Positions 27,891 through 39,004 of a stretch of 64,000 bases of DNA are shown here, one piece after another. Source of the stretch: CAVZBT01 sp963773605 (GTDB taxonomy: Bacteria > Acidobacteriota > UBA6911); NCBI GenBank assembly GCA_963773605.1, contig CAVZBT010000012.1, positions 434,001-498,000 of the forward strand, given 5' to 3'. The position numbers and the translations under genes were made by a program. Each line of letters starts with the position of its first letter. Position 1 is the stretch's first letter. The notes beneath the pieces are model-generated. The model was given only the letters and a program-made list of their open reading frames with translations, did no database searches and was not told where the DNA came from.

Positions 27891-29291
27891 ATGAATAAGA
27901 CACTGTTCGAGAAAATCTGGGATTCCCATGTGGTCGGCGCCGAGCCAGGCTGTCCTGCGGTGCTGTACATCGATCTGCACCTGGTGCACGAGGTCACATC
28001 GCCGCAGGCGTTCCAGGGCCTCAGGAACCGCAACCTGAAGGTGCGTCTCCCCGACCGCACCCTGGCCACCATGGACCACATTATTCCGACCCGGGGACAG
28101 GGCTTGCCGATGGCCGACCCCCTCGCCGAGCGGCTGGTCCGACAACTCGAGGCGAACTGCGCGGAGTTCGGGATCCGTCTCTACGGCATGGGCAACGCCC
28201 ATATGGGAATCGTCCATGTCATCGGGCCTGAGCTCGGTGTGACCCAGCCCGGCAAGACCATCGTGTGCGGCGACAGTCACACCTCCACCCATGGGGCCTT
28301 CGGGGCGCTCGCGTTCGGCATCGGGACGAGCGAGGTGGAACACGTGCTGGCGACCCAGTGCCTCCTGCAGCGGCGTCCGTGCACGTTCGAGGTCCAGGTC
28401 GACGGCGTGCTGAAACCGGGGGTGAGTTCCAAGGACATCATCCTCGCGCTCATCGCCAGGATCGGCGTCGGCGGCGCCACCGGGCACGTCATCGAGTATA
28501 CCGGGAGCGCAATCCGCGCGCTGGATATGGAAGAGCGCATGACGGTCTGCAACATGTCGATCGAGGGCGGGGCTCGGGCTGGCATGATCGCGCCCGACGA
28601 CACCACGTTCCAGTACCTGGCCGGAAAGCCGTTCGCACCCGCCGGCCGCGAGTGGGACGCGGCCCTCGGCCGCTGGCGACAGCTTCGCACAGACGACGGG
28701 GCCGGCTTCGATCAGACCGTGCACCTTGACGCGACGGCGCTCGAGCCGATGATCACGTACGGGACGAACCCTGGCATGGGGATTCCCGTCACCGGCCGCG
28801 TGCCCGATCCCAACGGCATCGGGGATGCGTCGGAGAGGAACGCGGTCTCCAAAGCGCTGCAGTACATGGGGCTGAAGCCCGGGCAGCCGATCCTCGGACA
28901 GCACATCGACACGGTTTTTATCGGCAGCTGCACGAACTCGCGTATCGCCGACCTGCGCGCCGCGGCCCGGATCCTCAGGGGACGGAAGGTGGCTGAGGGA
29001 CTCCGGGTTTTTGTGGTGCCCGGGTCACAGGTCATCAAGGATGCCGCCGAGCGCGAAGGGCTCCACCGCGTCTTCGAAGAAGCCGGGGCCGAGTGGCGCG
29101 AGCCGGGGTGCAGCATGTGCATCGCGATGAACGGGGATCAGCTGCAGCCCGGCGAGTATTGCATCAGTACGAGCAATCGCAATTTCGAAGGACGGCAGGG
29201 ACCGGGAGGCCGGACGCTGCTCGCCAGCCCGCTTACCGCCGCCGCTTCCGCGGTCGCCGGCGCCGTAGCCGACGCCCGTGCGTTTATATAG
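27891..29291 (+). CDS. leuC: LeuC, 3-isopropylmalate dehydratase large subunit
   Basis: 466 residues from the ATG at 27891, the same length as well-studied LeuC proteins. An in-frame ATG at 27876 is also possible. Conserved blocks are YIDLHLVHEVTSPQAFQGLR, CGDSHTSTHGAFGALAFGIGTSEVEHVLATQ and the iron-sulfur ligands in FIGSCTNSRIADLRAAA and EPGCSMCIAMN. With LeuD it isomerises 2-isopropylmalate in leucine synthesis. leuD follows after 9 bp. Confidence 0.97.
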   Translation: MNKTLFEKIWDSHVVGAEPGCPAVLYIDLHLVHEVTSPQAFQGLRNRNLKVRLPDRTLATMDHIIPTRGQGLPMADPLAERLVRQLEANCAEFGIRLYGMGNAHMGIVHVIGPELGVTQPGKTIVCGDSHTSTHGAFGALAFGIGTSEVEHVLATQCLLQRRPCTFEVQVDGVLKPGVSSKDIILALIARIGVGGATGHVIEYTGSAIRALDMEERMTVCNMSIEGGARAGMIAPDDTTFQYLAGKPFAPAGREWDAALGRWRQLRTDDGAGFDQTVHLDATALEPMITYGTNPGMGIPVTGRVPDPNGIGDASERNAVSKALQYMGLKPGQPILGQHIDTVFIGSCTNSRIADLRAAARILRGRKVAEGLRVFVVPGSQVIKDAAEREGLHRVFEEAGAEWREPGCSMCIAMNGDQLQPGEYCISTSNRNFEGRQGPGGRTLLASPLTAAASAVAGAVADARAFI

Positions 29292-29300
29292 GATACGCCG

Positions 29301-29897
29301 ATGGAACCTTTTCGCCAGCTGCGCAGCCGCATTTTGCCCCTCCCCAACGAGAACGTCGACACGGACCAGATCACGCCGGCCCGGTTTCTCAAGACCACCG
29401 AAAAGACCGGCCTCGGCAAAATCCTGTTCTACGACTGGCGCTATGATGCCTCCGGCCATCCCCGCCCCGATTTCCTCCTGAACCAACCCGGCAGTGCCGG
29501 AGCGTCGATACTGCTGGCGGGCAACAATTTCGGCTGCGGCAGTTCGAGGGAGCATTCTCCATGGGCGCTGGCCGATTTCGGCTTTCGCGCACTGATCAGC
29601 ACGTCGTTCGCCGACATTTTCGGCAACAACTGCCTCAAGAACGGGATACTCCCCATCAGGGTCGACAAGACCCACCACGAAGAGCTGTTCCGGCTTGTGG
29701 CAGCCCAGCCTTCCGCTGAAGCGGCGATCGACCTGCAGACCCAGACCCTGACGCTGCCGGACGGAAAGACCCTTGAGTTCCCCATCGATCCCTTCTCGAA
29801 AAAGTGCCTTCTCGAAGGGCTCGACGAACTCGGGTATCTGTTGAAGTTCTCCGACCGGATCGCCGCGTTCGAGTCCGCCCATTTCGAGCGGCCGTGA
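29301..29897 (+). CDS. leuD: LeuD, 3-isopropylmalate dehydratase small subunit
   Basis: 198 residues. It begins with the swivel-domain pattern ENVDTDQITPARFLK and contains AGNNFGCGSSREHSPWALADFGFRALIS and SFADIFGNNCLKNGILPI, all diagnostic for LeuD. It completes the LeuCD enzyme. Its stop overlaps the GTG start of the transporter gene downstream. Confidence 0.97.
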   Translation: MEPFRQLRSRILPLPNENVDTDQITPARFLKTTEKTGLGKILFYDWRYDASGHPRPDFLLNQPGSAGASILLAGNNFGCGSSREHSPWALADFGFRALISTSFADIFGNNCLKNGILPIRVDKTHHEELFRLVAAQPSAEAAIDLQTQTLTLPDGKTLEFPIDPFSKKCLLEGLDELGYLLKFSDRIAAFESAHFERP

Positions 29898-31249
29898 ACC
29901 CCGGAGACGGTTCTTTCCGACGAAGCCGCCTGGCCGCCCTCGGATTGCTGTTTGCCGTCAACACCGTCAATTTCTTCGACCGACAGGTACTGAGTGCGGT
30001 GACGGAACCGTTGCGGCTCGAGTGGCACCTCAGCGACACGCAACTGGGCTGGCTCGGGACTGCGTTCACCCTGCTCTACGCGTTCGCAGGCATGCCCCTG
30101 GGCCGGCTTGCCGATGTCAAACCGCGGAAATGGCTCCTGGCCGCAGGGCTCGCCCTGTGGAGTGCCCTCACCTTCGCCTCAGGGCTGTGCTGCGGCTTCG
30201 GTTCCCTTTTTGCCCTGCGGCTTGGTGTCGGCACCGGGGAGGCCGTGTGCGCGCCCGCGGCCACCTCGCTCATCGGTGACCTCTTCGGCCCGGGGGCCCG
30301 CGCCCGCGCAATGTCGGTTTTCATGCTGGGCCTTCCGGTCGGCGTGGCCCTGAGTTATGCCGTCAGTGGGGGCGTCGCGCAGCATTTCGGCTGGCGCGCC
30401 GCCTTTTTCACGGCCGGCATACCGGGCCTCGTTCTTGCCGTCCTCTGCCTGTTTCTGCGGGAACCTCAGCGGGGGCTCGCCGATCCGCTCTTGGGCGAGG
30501 CGAGGCGGGCTGGGTCCCCGATCAGGCTCGTCTGGCGCACACCGACCATGCGGTGGATTACCGTCTCGGGCGCCGTGCACAACTTCAATATGTATGCGGT
30601 GACCCTGTTCCTGCCCGCATTGTTGACCCGCTATCACGGTGCAGGGGTCCAGACGGCGGGCTATGTCTCCGCCATCGTCGTCGGCGCGCTTGGGGGGGTG
30701 GGGATGCTGGCCGGCGGTTGGGCGGGGGACGCTCTCGCGCGCCGGCGGGCGAACGGCCGGATGGTCGTGCCGGCGGCGGCCTCGCTGATCAGTGCACCGG
30801 CGGCCCTGCTGGCGCTGCTGCAGCCGCCGGGGAACATTCGATCGTTCATGCTCCTGCAGGGCATCGCCCTGATGTTGATGTATGTCTATTACGGAACCGT
30901 CTACTCCACGATTCACGATGTGATCGAACCGGCCCTGCGCGGTAGCGCGATGGCCTTCTACCTGCTCGCCATGTACGTCCTGGGCGCGTCACTCGGGCCG
31001 GTGCTGACGGGCTGGGCCAGCGATTACCTCGCCGGCCGCGCCGCCACCGCTGCCGGCGCCCTGAGCGCCGGCGGCCCGGTGCCCGACCCCTTCAGGGCGG
31101 TCGGCCTGCATCAGGTCATGTTCATTTCTCCGATCCTCGCCCTGCTGCTGTCGGCCGTGTTATTCAAGGGCGCAACCACTGTCGCCCGGGACATCGCAGC
31201 GCTGCATCAAACGGGCGGCCGCACCCGGCCGGCCTGCCCGTCGAATTAG
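29894..31249 (+). CDS. MFS transporter, spinster-like
   Basis: 451 residues from the GTG at 29894, which overlaps the leuD stop. An upstream ATG inside leuD in this frame is not supported by any transporter sequence. Twelve hydrophobic segments. The first cytoplasmic loop motif GRLADVKPRKWLL follows FFDRQVLSAVTEPLRLEW, a start typical of the spinster/anion-cation MFS group. Substrate unknown. Coupling to leuCD is notable but does not prove a link to leucine metabolism. Confidence 0.85.
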   Translation: MNPGDGSFRRSRLAALGLLFAVNTVNFFDRQVLSAVTEPLRLEWHLSDTQLGWLGTAFTLLYAFAGMPLGRLADVKPRKWLLAAGLALWSALTFASGLCCGFGSLFALRLGVGTGEAVCAPAATSLIGDLFGPGARARAMSVFMLGLPVGVALSYAVSGGVAQHFGWRAAFFTAGIPGLVLAVLCLFLREPQRGLADPLLGEARRAGSPIRLVWRTPTMRWITVSGAVHNFNMYAVTLFLPALLTRYHGAGVQTAGYVSAIVVGALGGVGMLAGGWAGDALARRRANGRMVVPAAASLISAPAALLALLQPPGNIRSFMLLQGIALMLMYVYYGTVYSTIHDVIEPALRGSAMAFYLLAMYVLGASLGPVLTGWASDYLAGRAATAAGALSAGGPVPDPFRAVGLHQVMFISPILALLLSAVLFKGATTVARDIAALHQTGGRTRPACPSN

Positions 31250-31530
31250 GTATTGCCTTCTGCGGTCGTGCGCCTGGTGCACCTCGAACCCGTAGCTTCG
31301 ATGCCTCCCAGGAGACCCGCTCGACCGCATGCCGGGCGAAGTCCCGGCCCCCTCGACGTTCCCGGGCGCGATTTGACGTGTTTGCGGGATGGCACGGCCC
31401 GATTTTGCGGGACACCGGCCTCGCTTCGTTGAGCACCACGCGCCCAGTCGCGGCGGCCTGCCCCCGGGCTGGCAAGCGGCACCGGCCTGACGACACATCT
31501 CATTTCCTTCCGCCGGGCGTGACCGTCCCG
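31250..31530. other. non-coding region downstream of the MFS gene
   Basis: About 280 bp between the transporter and the 3' end of the intron remnant. Open frames exist but none resembles a protein I recognise. Confidence 0.4.
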
Positions 31531-31971
<441 letters not shown>

Positions 31972-31972
31972 C

Positions 31973-32007
31973 AAAAAAACAGCGACGGAGAGATCCCGTC
32001 GCTGTTT
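31973..32007 (-). terminator. rho-independent terminator of the radical SAM gene
   Basis: A perfect 12-bp stem (31977-31988 with 31996-32007) and a 7-nt loop. On the minus strand it is followed by seven T (31973-31979, partly shared with the stem). It lies about 22 nt after the stop of the radical SAM gene and serves as the insertion site of the intron remnant. Confidence 0.92.
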
Positions 32008-32028
32008 GAGTTTTCGATGGGAAAGAAC

Positions 32029-33982
<1,954 letters not shown>

Positions 33983-34015
33983 TCTTATCCTTCTCCTTGG
34001 AACCTGTTAAGCCAG

Positions 34016-34072
34016 AGCCTCTCGGAGCACGCCTGTAACAGGCGCAAAACGAGAGGCTTTGCGCGGAATATA
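34016..34072 (-). promoter_or_regulatory. 5' leader hairpin and -10 element of the radical SAM gene
   Basis: A nested stem-loop: a 9-bp outer stem (34016-34024 with 34050-34058) enclosing a 5-bp inner stem (34031-34035 with 34039-34043). A TATATT -10-like element (34067-34072) lies just upstream, so the transcript would begin almost at the hairpin. The ATG follows about 33 nt later. Confidence 0.45.
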
Positions 34073-34134
34073 CCATGAACGGCAATCCGCGAAACAAAAA
34101 AACTAACCCATCCTCACGCTCGCTGGCGTGACTC

Positions 34135-34740
34135 CTACAAGGGAGCCTGCGTGTCTTTCTTCGTGCGCCGGAAATCGTCGCGCTTGGGGGAGTAGCTGGC
34201 AATCAGGCGCGTCGACAGGCGACGCAGCTCTTCGTGAAACCCGGTCGGCAAAAAGGAGCGGTCGAACGCCTCGAAGTCGCGTCCGAGCTCGTCCAGGACG
34301 AAATCGGGCAGGGCGTGCAGCACCATCGGGAACAGGATGTCCTCCTCCCGCATCACGTGCGGACGTATGCGCATGACATACCCGAGTGCGTGACCCCGCA
34401 CGTCTGCCTGTTCCCTTCGGCTCAAGGGGCCTGCGCCTGCGCCAATCGCCGCAAGGGCGAGCAGGTGCTCCCGCCCCTCACCCTGCTCGGAAAGCATGGC
34501 GGACACCGGACCGTGCTCCCGCGAAAACCCATAGGCATTCATTCTCACAAACAAGTAGTTTTCTTCCTTGCCGTGGTGGCATCTGTCCACGAACTCCTGG
34601 AAGAATCGGGCGAACGCGGCGACATCGCTCCGTTCGTGTTCCTCCCGGACGCCGAGGTTTTCGATGAAAGTCTCGAGCGCGCCGAGCACCTCCTCGATGA
34701 TCCGGTGTTCGTGCGTCAGGATTCCTATGGGGTCCGCCAT
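34135..34740 (-). CDS. hemerythrin-like (HHE domain) protein
   Basis: 201 residues, all helical. Candidate diiron ligands follow the HHE pattern: LTHEHRIIEEVL, DRCHHGKEEN, EGREHL and RPHVMREEDILFP. The family binds oxygen or nitric oxide, or stores iron, and it is often found near oxygen-sensitive enzymes. It lies upstream of the radical SAM gene on the same strand, with about 150 bp and a separate leader in between. Sensing versus storage cannot be decided. Confidence 0.85.
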   Translation of the reverse strand: MADPIGILTHEHRIIEEVLGALETFIENLGVREEHERSDVAAFARFFQEFVDRCHHGKEENYLFVRMNAYGFSREHGPVSAMLSEQGEGREHLLALAAIGAGAGPLSRREQADVRGHALGYVMRIRPHVMREEDILFPMVLHALPDFVLDELGRDFEAFDRSFLPTGFHEELRRLSTRLIASYSPKRDDFRRTKKDTQAPL

Positions 34741-35056
34741 GCATTCGGCTCCTTCGTCCCGGACCGGCCGCCGGCGTGCCGGTAGCCGCCTTTGCCAAGA
34801 TGATAGCGAAGGATCGTATCACTGTCGATGTACATCTCTGAGTCCGCATGAGAACGCCGGCGGGTTCTCTATTGAGCGGTGTGCGGCCGTGTGGTTTAAT
34901 GAACACACTTGGGTGTCGTCGGTGAGTCGGGACCCCCGGCTCGGGACACGATCAGCAGATAACTTCCGAAATTCGAGGCAGACGAGGGGAGAGCTTCGGA
35001 ATCTGTGTTCACATCCCGGCCGCGGCGTTGCGCAACGCCGGCTACGGGGCGGTAGC
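34741..35056. other. intergenic region upstream of the first kinase
   Basis: A divergent spacer of 316 bp between the hemerythrin and kinase genes. No gene, RNA or clear promoter is recognised. Confidence 0.4.
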
Positions 35057-37444
35057 TTGGATAAAGTGGGGAAATACCTGATCCTCGGAAAACTGGGACA
35101 GGGTGGGATGGGCGTCGTCTACAAAGCGCGTGATCCCCTGCTCGAGCGCATCGTTGCTCTGAAGACCATCAGCACTCACCTGGACACGGAACCTGAGCTG
35201 CGGGCGCGATTCTTTCGCGAAGGGCGCTCGGCTGCCCGCTTGTCGCACCCGAACATCATCACCATCTATGATATCGGCGAAGACGGGGGCGTAGCCTATC
35301 TCGCGATGGAATACCTCGAGGGCGCGGACCTGAAGGCTACCATCGCGAAACGCGTGCACTTCTCGCTGGCCCGTAAGCTGAGGATCGTGCGCGCCATCTG
35401 CCTCGGTCTGGCCCACGCGCACGGCCGTCAGGTCATTCACCGCGACATCAAGCCCGCCAACATTTTTCTGGCGAAGTCCGGGGAGGTGAAGATCCTCGAT
35501 TTTGGTTTGGCCCGGATGGTCGCCGGAGACATCACCCGCACCGGGGCGCCGGTCGGGACCCCCAATTACATGTCTCCGGAGCAGGTGCGAGGCGAGAAGG
35601 CCGATCACAGAGCAGATATCTTCTCGGTGGGTGCCCTCTTTTATGAATTGCTATCGGGGCGCCGTCCTTTCGACGAGAACTCGGTTCCCGCCACAATCAT
35701 GAAGATACTCCAGGCCGATCCGGAGCCTCTGGAAAAGGTCGACCCCTCGATCGACCCTCCGCTGGCCCGGATCGTGACGCGGGCCCTGGCAAAGGACGCG
35801 GCAGACCGCTACCAGACGGCCGACGAACTCCTCTGCGACCTCGACGGCGTCGTATCGCACCTCTCCGCAACCGGCCTCGACGAGCACGAAGACGAGGACG
35901 AAGATGAGCGCTCGACCGTAACGGGCCGGTCGGTGAGCAGCGCAGTTCTCGATGCTGCGACTATTCCGGAGCCCGTCGAGGGACCCGGGAATGCAGCGGA
36001 GCACGGGACCCACTCGGCCTGGACCATGCCGACCACTCCTACGCCCGCGCGTTCCCTGCCCAAAGCGCCGCCGCGCGACACGCGTTCCGCCGGCCCGGTA
36101 TCCGGCACGGGCCCCAAGACTTCTCTTGGGCGCAGGCCCGTGCTGTATCTGGGGGCCTCCCTGATTCTGATTCTCTCGCTATCCTCGGTCTGGTGGCTGC
36201 GCCGGCAGCCCCCCGGAGCCGCCCCTGCCCGCAACGACAAGCTCTCCCCGTCGCCGGTGTCGCCTGTTGGGGCTGCCCACCCGAGTTCCCCGGACCATCC
36301 GGCGCAACCGGCTGCCGACCGCACGGCGTCAGGTGGACCGCGGAACACTGAAACTCCCACCCGTCCGCAGGAAGCCCGGGCGCCGGAGTCGTCCGTGCCC
36401 GGCGGCGTACCGTCGGGTCCGCGGCCTCTCCCCGGCCGCGACGAGACGACCGGACGGCCCACGGCGGGGAGCGGCAAGGTTTGGGAGGACGCTTCGTCTC
36501 GAAGCGGGGAGGCCCAGTCAAAGAAGCCCGAGCCGGAAGCCGCCGCGAGGAATGCGGAGGACGCGCTCCTGAAGATGGTGCAGTCGAGGTTCAGGGCCGA
36601 AGCGGTCGGAGCCTCCCAGTTCGCCGCAAAATCTTATGAGGCGGCGCGCAAGACCGAGCTCGACGCCAGGAGCCTGTACGAGAGACGGGATTTCCAGCGA
36701 GCGGCAGCTAAACTTTATGAGACCAGCGGCCTGTACACCAGCGCGGCGCTCGAGGCGGAGGCCGGGAGCGAGGCGCGCGGGCGCCTCGCCGAACAGGAAA
36801 AGCAGACGGCCCTCCTGCGCACCGAGACGGAACTCAGCCGCCAGTCTTTCGAACAGGCGCGTCAGGGTGCCGTGAACGCGGACGCTCCATCGCGGGCGCC
36901 TCAGAAGTTCCAGGAAGCCTCCAAACTGGGGTTGCTGGCTCAAGCGGCATTCGAACACCAGGAGTACGCCACCGCGAAAAGTCAATATGACGCGGCCACG
37001 TCCTCGATGCAGCAGGCCGCCTCGGCGGCCCTGGAGGCGCCTCTTAGACCGGCAGTCCCGGCTCCCGAGGTCACGGCGAAAACCGCGGCTCCGGTGACCA
37101 TCGAAACCGAGCGACAGGCCATTTCGTCTTCGCTGCAGCAGTACACGACGGCCCTGCAGGCCCGGGACATAGTCGCACTCAAGGCCGTGTGGCCGGGATT
37201 GAGCGGAAAGCAGGAGGACGCCCTGCGCAATGAGTTCAACAACTCGCGCGCGATTCGGGTTCAGCTCGTCGACCTCGACATCCGGGTCTCCGGCGATTCG
37301 GCGACCGTGACGGGCCGGCGTCTGTACGTGATCCAAACCCTCGACGGTCAAAGACTCGAGACAGCCAACCGGGCGTCAATGACGTTGCGCAAGAACACGG
37401 GCACCTGGCTGCTCGACAAAATACGTTTTGAACCTTTGCGCTGA
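35057..37444 (+). CDS. membrane Ser/Thr protein kinase with coiled coil and NTF2-like C-terminal domain
   Basis: 795 residues from a TTG at 35057; a GTG at 35066 is equally possible, since the kinase fold begins at once with KYLILGKLGQGGMGVVYKA. Catalytic lysine about 36 (VALK), HRDIKPAN at 128-135, DFG at 148-150, APE equivalent SPEQVRGE. An acidic linker and Pro/Ser-rich region lead to a membrane segment (about 362-380). The outer part is Pro-rich, then coiled coil (RFRAEAVGASQFAAKSYEAARK), and ends in a SnoaL/NTF2-like domain (YTTALQARDIVALKAVWPG...WLLDKIRFEPLR). PknB-type Hanks kinase, probably sensing an envelope signal. Confidence 0.85.
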   Translation: MDKVGKYLILGKLGQGGMGVVYKARDPLLERIVALKTISTHLDTEPELRARFFREGRSAARLSHPNIITIYDIGEDGGVAYLAMEYLEGADLKATIAKRVHFSLARKLRIVRAICLGLAHAHGRQVIHRDIKPANIFLAKSGEVKILDFGLARMVAGDITRTGAPVGTPNYMSPEQVRGEKADHRADIFSVGALFYELLSGRRPFDENSVPATIMKILQADPEPLEKVDPSIDPPLARIVTRALAKDAADRYQTADELLCDLDGVVSHLSATGLDEHEDEDEDERSTVTGRSVSSAVLDAATIPEPVEGPGNAAEHGTHSAWTMPTTPTPARSLPKAPPRDTRSAGPVSGTGPKTSLGRRPVLYLGASLILILSLSSVWWLRRQPPGAAPARNDKLSPSPVSPVGAAHPSSPDHPAQPAADRTASGGPRNTETPTRPQEARAPESSVPGGVPSGPRPLPGRDETTGRPTAGSGKVWEDASSRSGEAQSKKPEPEAAARNAEDALLKMVQSRFRAEAVGASQFAAKSYEAARKTELDARSLYERRDFQRAAAKLYETSGLYTSAALEAEAGSEARGRLAEQEKQTALLRTETELSRQSFEQARQGAVNADAPSRAPQKFQEASKLGLLAQAAFEHQEYATAKSQYDAATSSMQQAASAALEAPLRPAVPAPEVTAKTAAPVTIETERQAISSSLQQYTTALQARDIVALKAVWPGLSGKQEDALRNEFNNSRAIRVQLVDLDIRVSGDSATVTGRRLYVIQTLDGQRLETANRASMTLRKNTGTWLLDKIRFEPLR

Positions 37445-37485
37445 GCGGAAGTGGGGCCGCGCACCATTGATCAGGGAGGCGGTAC

Positions 37486-38808
37486 ATGTCGCGCAGGATC
37501 TGGCTGTCGCTTTTCTTGTGCCTGATGGCGGGCAATCAGTTTGCCTTTGCCCAGAGAATCACCAAACTTTCACGCCTCTTCCGGGACATGTACGGCCCGA
37601 ACGGGCTCGTGGTCGACAGCGAGGCGGTTCTCCCCGATGGATCGACGCACTCGGGCCACTTCAACAGCGGGTTTCAATCTGAGTTTCTGCAGTTCAACGT
37701 CGCAATTGTGGGCCAGTTGACGTCGTTGCCGCTGCCATCGCCCGCCTCGGGTTTCACCTACACATTCGACACATCGACAGGGACATTCAGGCGCTCGACC
37801 CAGAGTTTCGGGCCCATCCTGGCCGAGCGTGCCGAGACCATAGGCAAGGGACGGATTTCATTCGGCCTTAACTATCAGCACTTCGCGTTTGATTCGATCG
37901 AAGGCATCGAGCTGTCCCGGGTGCCTGCGGTTTTCCGCCACGACGATTTTGAACTCGGGGGCGGGCGCGCGGACGTCGTCACCACCCAGAATACGGTCAA
38001 CGCCAGCGTGGGCCAGACGACCGCCTTCCTGACCTACGGCGTATTCGACCGCCTGGATATCTCCGTCGCAGTGCCGATCGTGCAAAGCAGGCTCAGTGTC
38101 GTATCGAATGCCGTGATCCAGCGCATCGGAACGGCCGCGGACCCGCGCATTCACTTCTTCAGGGATCCCGGGGCGCCGGGAGAATACGGCACCCAGCGGC
38201 AGTTCTTTGCATCCGGCCGCGCGAGCGGCATGGGTGACGTAATCGTCAGGGCCAAAGCCACCGCCCTGAGGCGCGGCCCGCTCGGGCTGGCGGTGGGATT
38301 GGACGCCCGCGCCCCCACAGGCGACGCAGAGGATCTGCTCGGCTCGGGTGCGCCCGGCGTAAAACCGTTTGCCGCCGTCTCGATACTGGCCGGGCGCGTT
38401 TCACCGCACCTCAACTGTGCCTATCAGTGGAACGGCAAGAGCGTGCTGGCCGGGGATGTGGTGACCGGTCAGAAGGGAGACCTGCCCAACCAGTTATTCT
38501 GGGTGGCGGGCGCCGACATGGGAATATCGGAGCGGTTCACCCTCGCCCTCGACCTCCTGGGCCAGAGGAGTTTCGATTCGCCACGGGTCATTGCGCGCAC
38601 GTTCACCCAGGCCGGTCCGAATGGCAGCGTCTCGTTCCCCGATCTGGCTTTTGTGCGGGGATCATTCAACCAGCTGAGCGGTGCGGCAGGAATTAAAACA
38701 AACATCAGCGGCAAGCTCCTCGTCAATTTCAATCTGCTCTTTAAGCTCGATGATGCCGGACTTCGCGATCGAGCCACCCCTCTGATCGGGGTTGAGTACA
38801 GCTTCTAG
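37486..38808 (+). CDS. outer-membrane beta-barrel protein
   Basis: 440 residues. Signal peptide MSRRIWLSLFLCLMAGNQFAFAQ, then amphipathic strands throughout (RISFGLNYQHFAF, FDRLDISVAVPIVQSR, GDVIVRAKATALRRGPLGLAVGLDARAPTGD). The C-terminal strand PLIGVEYSF ends in the terminal Phe recognised by the BAM machinery. It resembles the transporter-like MetA-pathway barrels (PF13557 type). It lies 41 bp after the kinase and may be co-transcribed. Cargo unknown. Confidence 0.75.
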   Translation: MSRRIWLSLFLCLMAGNQFAFAQRITKLSRLFRDMYGPNGLVVDSEAVLPDGSTHSGHFNSGFQSEFLQFNVAIVGQLTSLPLPSPASGFTYTFDTSTGTFRRSTQSFGPILAERAETIGKGRISFGLNYQHFAFDSIEGIELSRVPAVFRHDDFELGGGRADVVTTQNTVNASVGQTTAFLTYGVFDRLDISVAVPIVQSRLSVVSNAVIQRIGTAADPRIHFFRDPGAPGEYGTQRQFFASGRASGMGDVIVRAKATALRRGPLGLAVGLDARAPTGDAEDLLGSGAPGVKPFAAVSILAGRVSPHLNCAYQWNGKSVLAGDVVTGQKGDLPNQLFWVAGADMGISERFTLALDLLGQRSFDSPRVIARTFTQAGPNGSVSFPDLAFVRGSFNQLSGAAGIKTNISGKLLVNFNLLFKLDDAGLRDRATPLIGVEYSF

Positions 38809-39004
38809 TGGAATGCAACAGGACTAGCAGCACTGGCAGAGTACCGCGATCCTAAGCGCTGCGCGTAAGGCCGCCGCACTGCATGGCCAGAGCGCCCGCA
38901 CCGTTCCCTGTTCCGCCGAGACCACCGAAGCCAGGGCGCACCAGCTTTTTCTAAGGGGTTCTGCTAAACTGGCACCGCACACGAAACCATGAGGGGGCGA
39001 GACA

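Noticed and set aside
27187..28904. Several long open frames across the tandem array on both strands, one reaching into leuC
   Set aside because: They translate the 117-bp repeat, whose period is divisible by three, and give the same Arg/Pro/Ala-rich segment again and again. leuC on the other strand explains the rest.
31250..31530. Remnant of another transposase next to the intron
   Set aside because: Open frames are short and Arg-rich, with no transposase motif or terminal inverted repeats.
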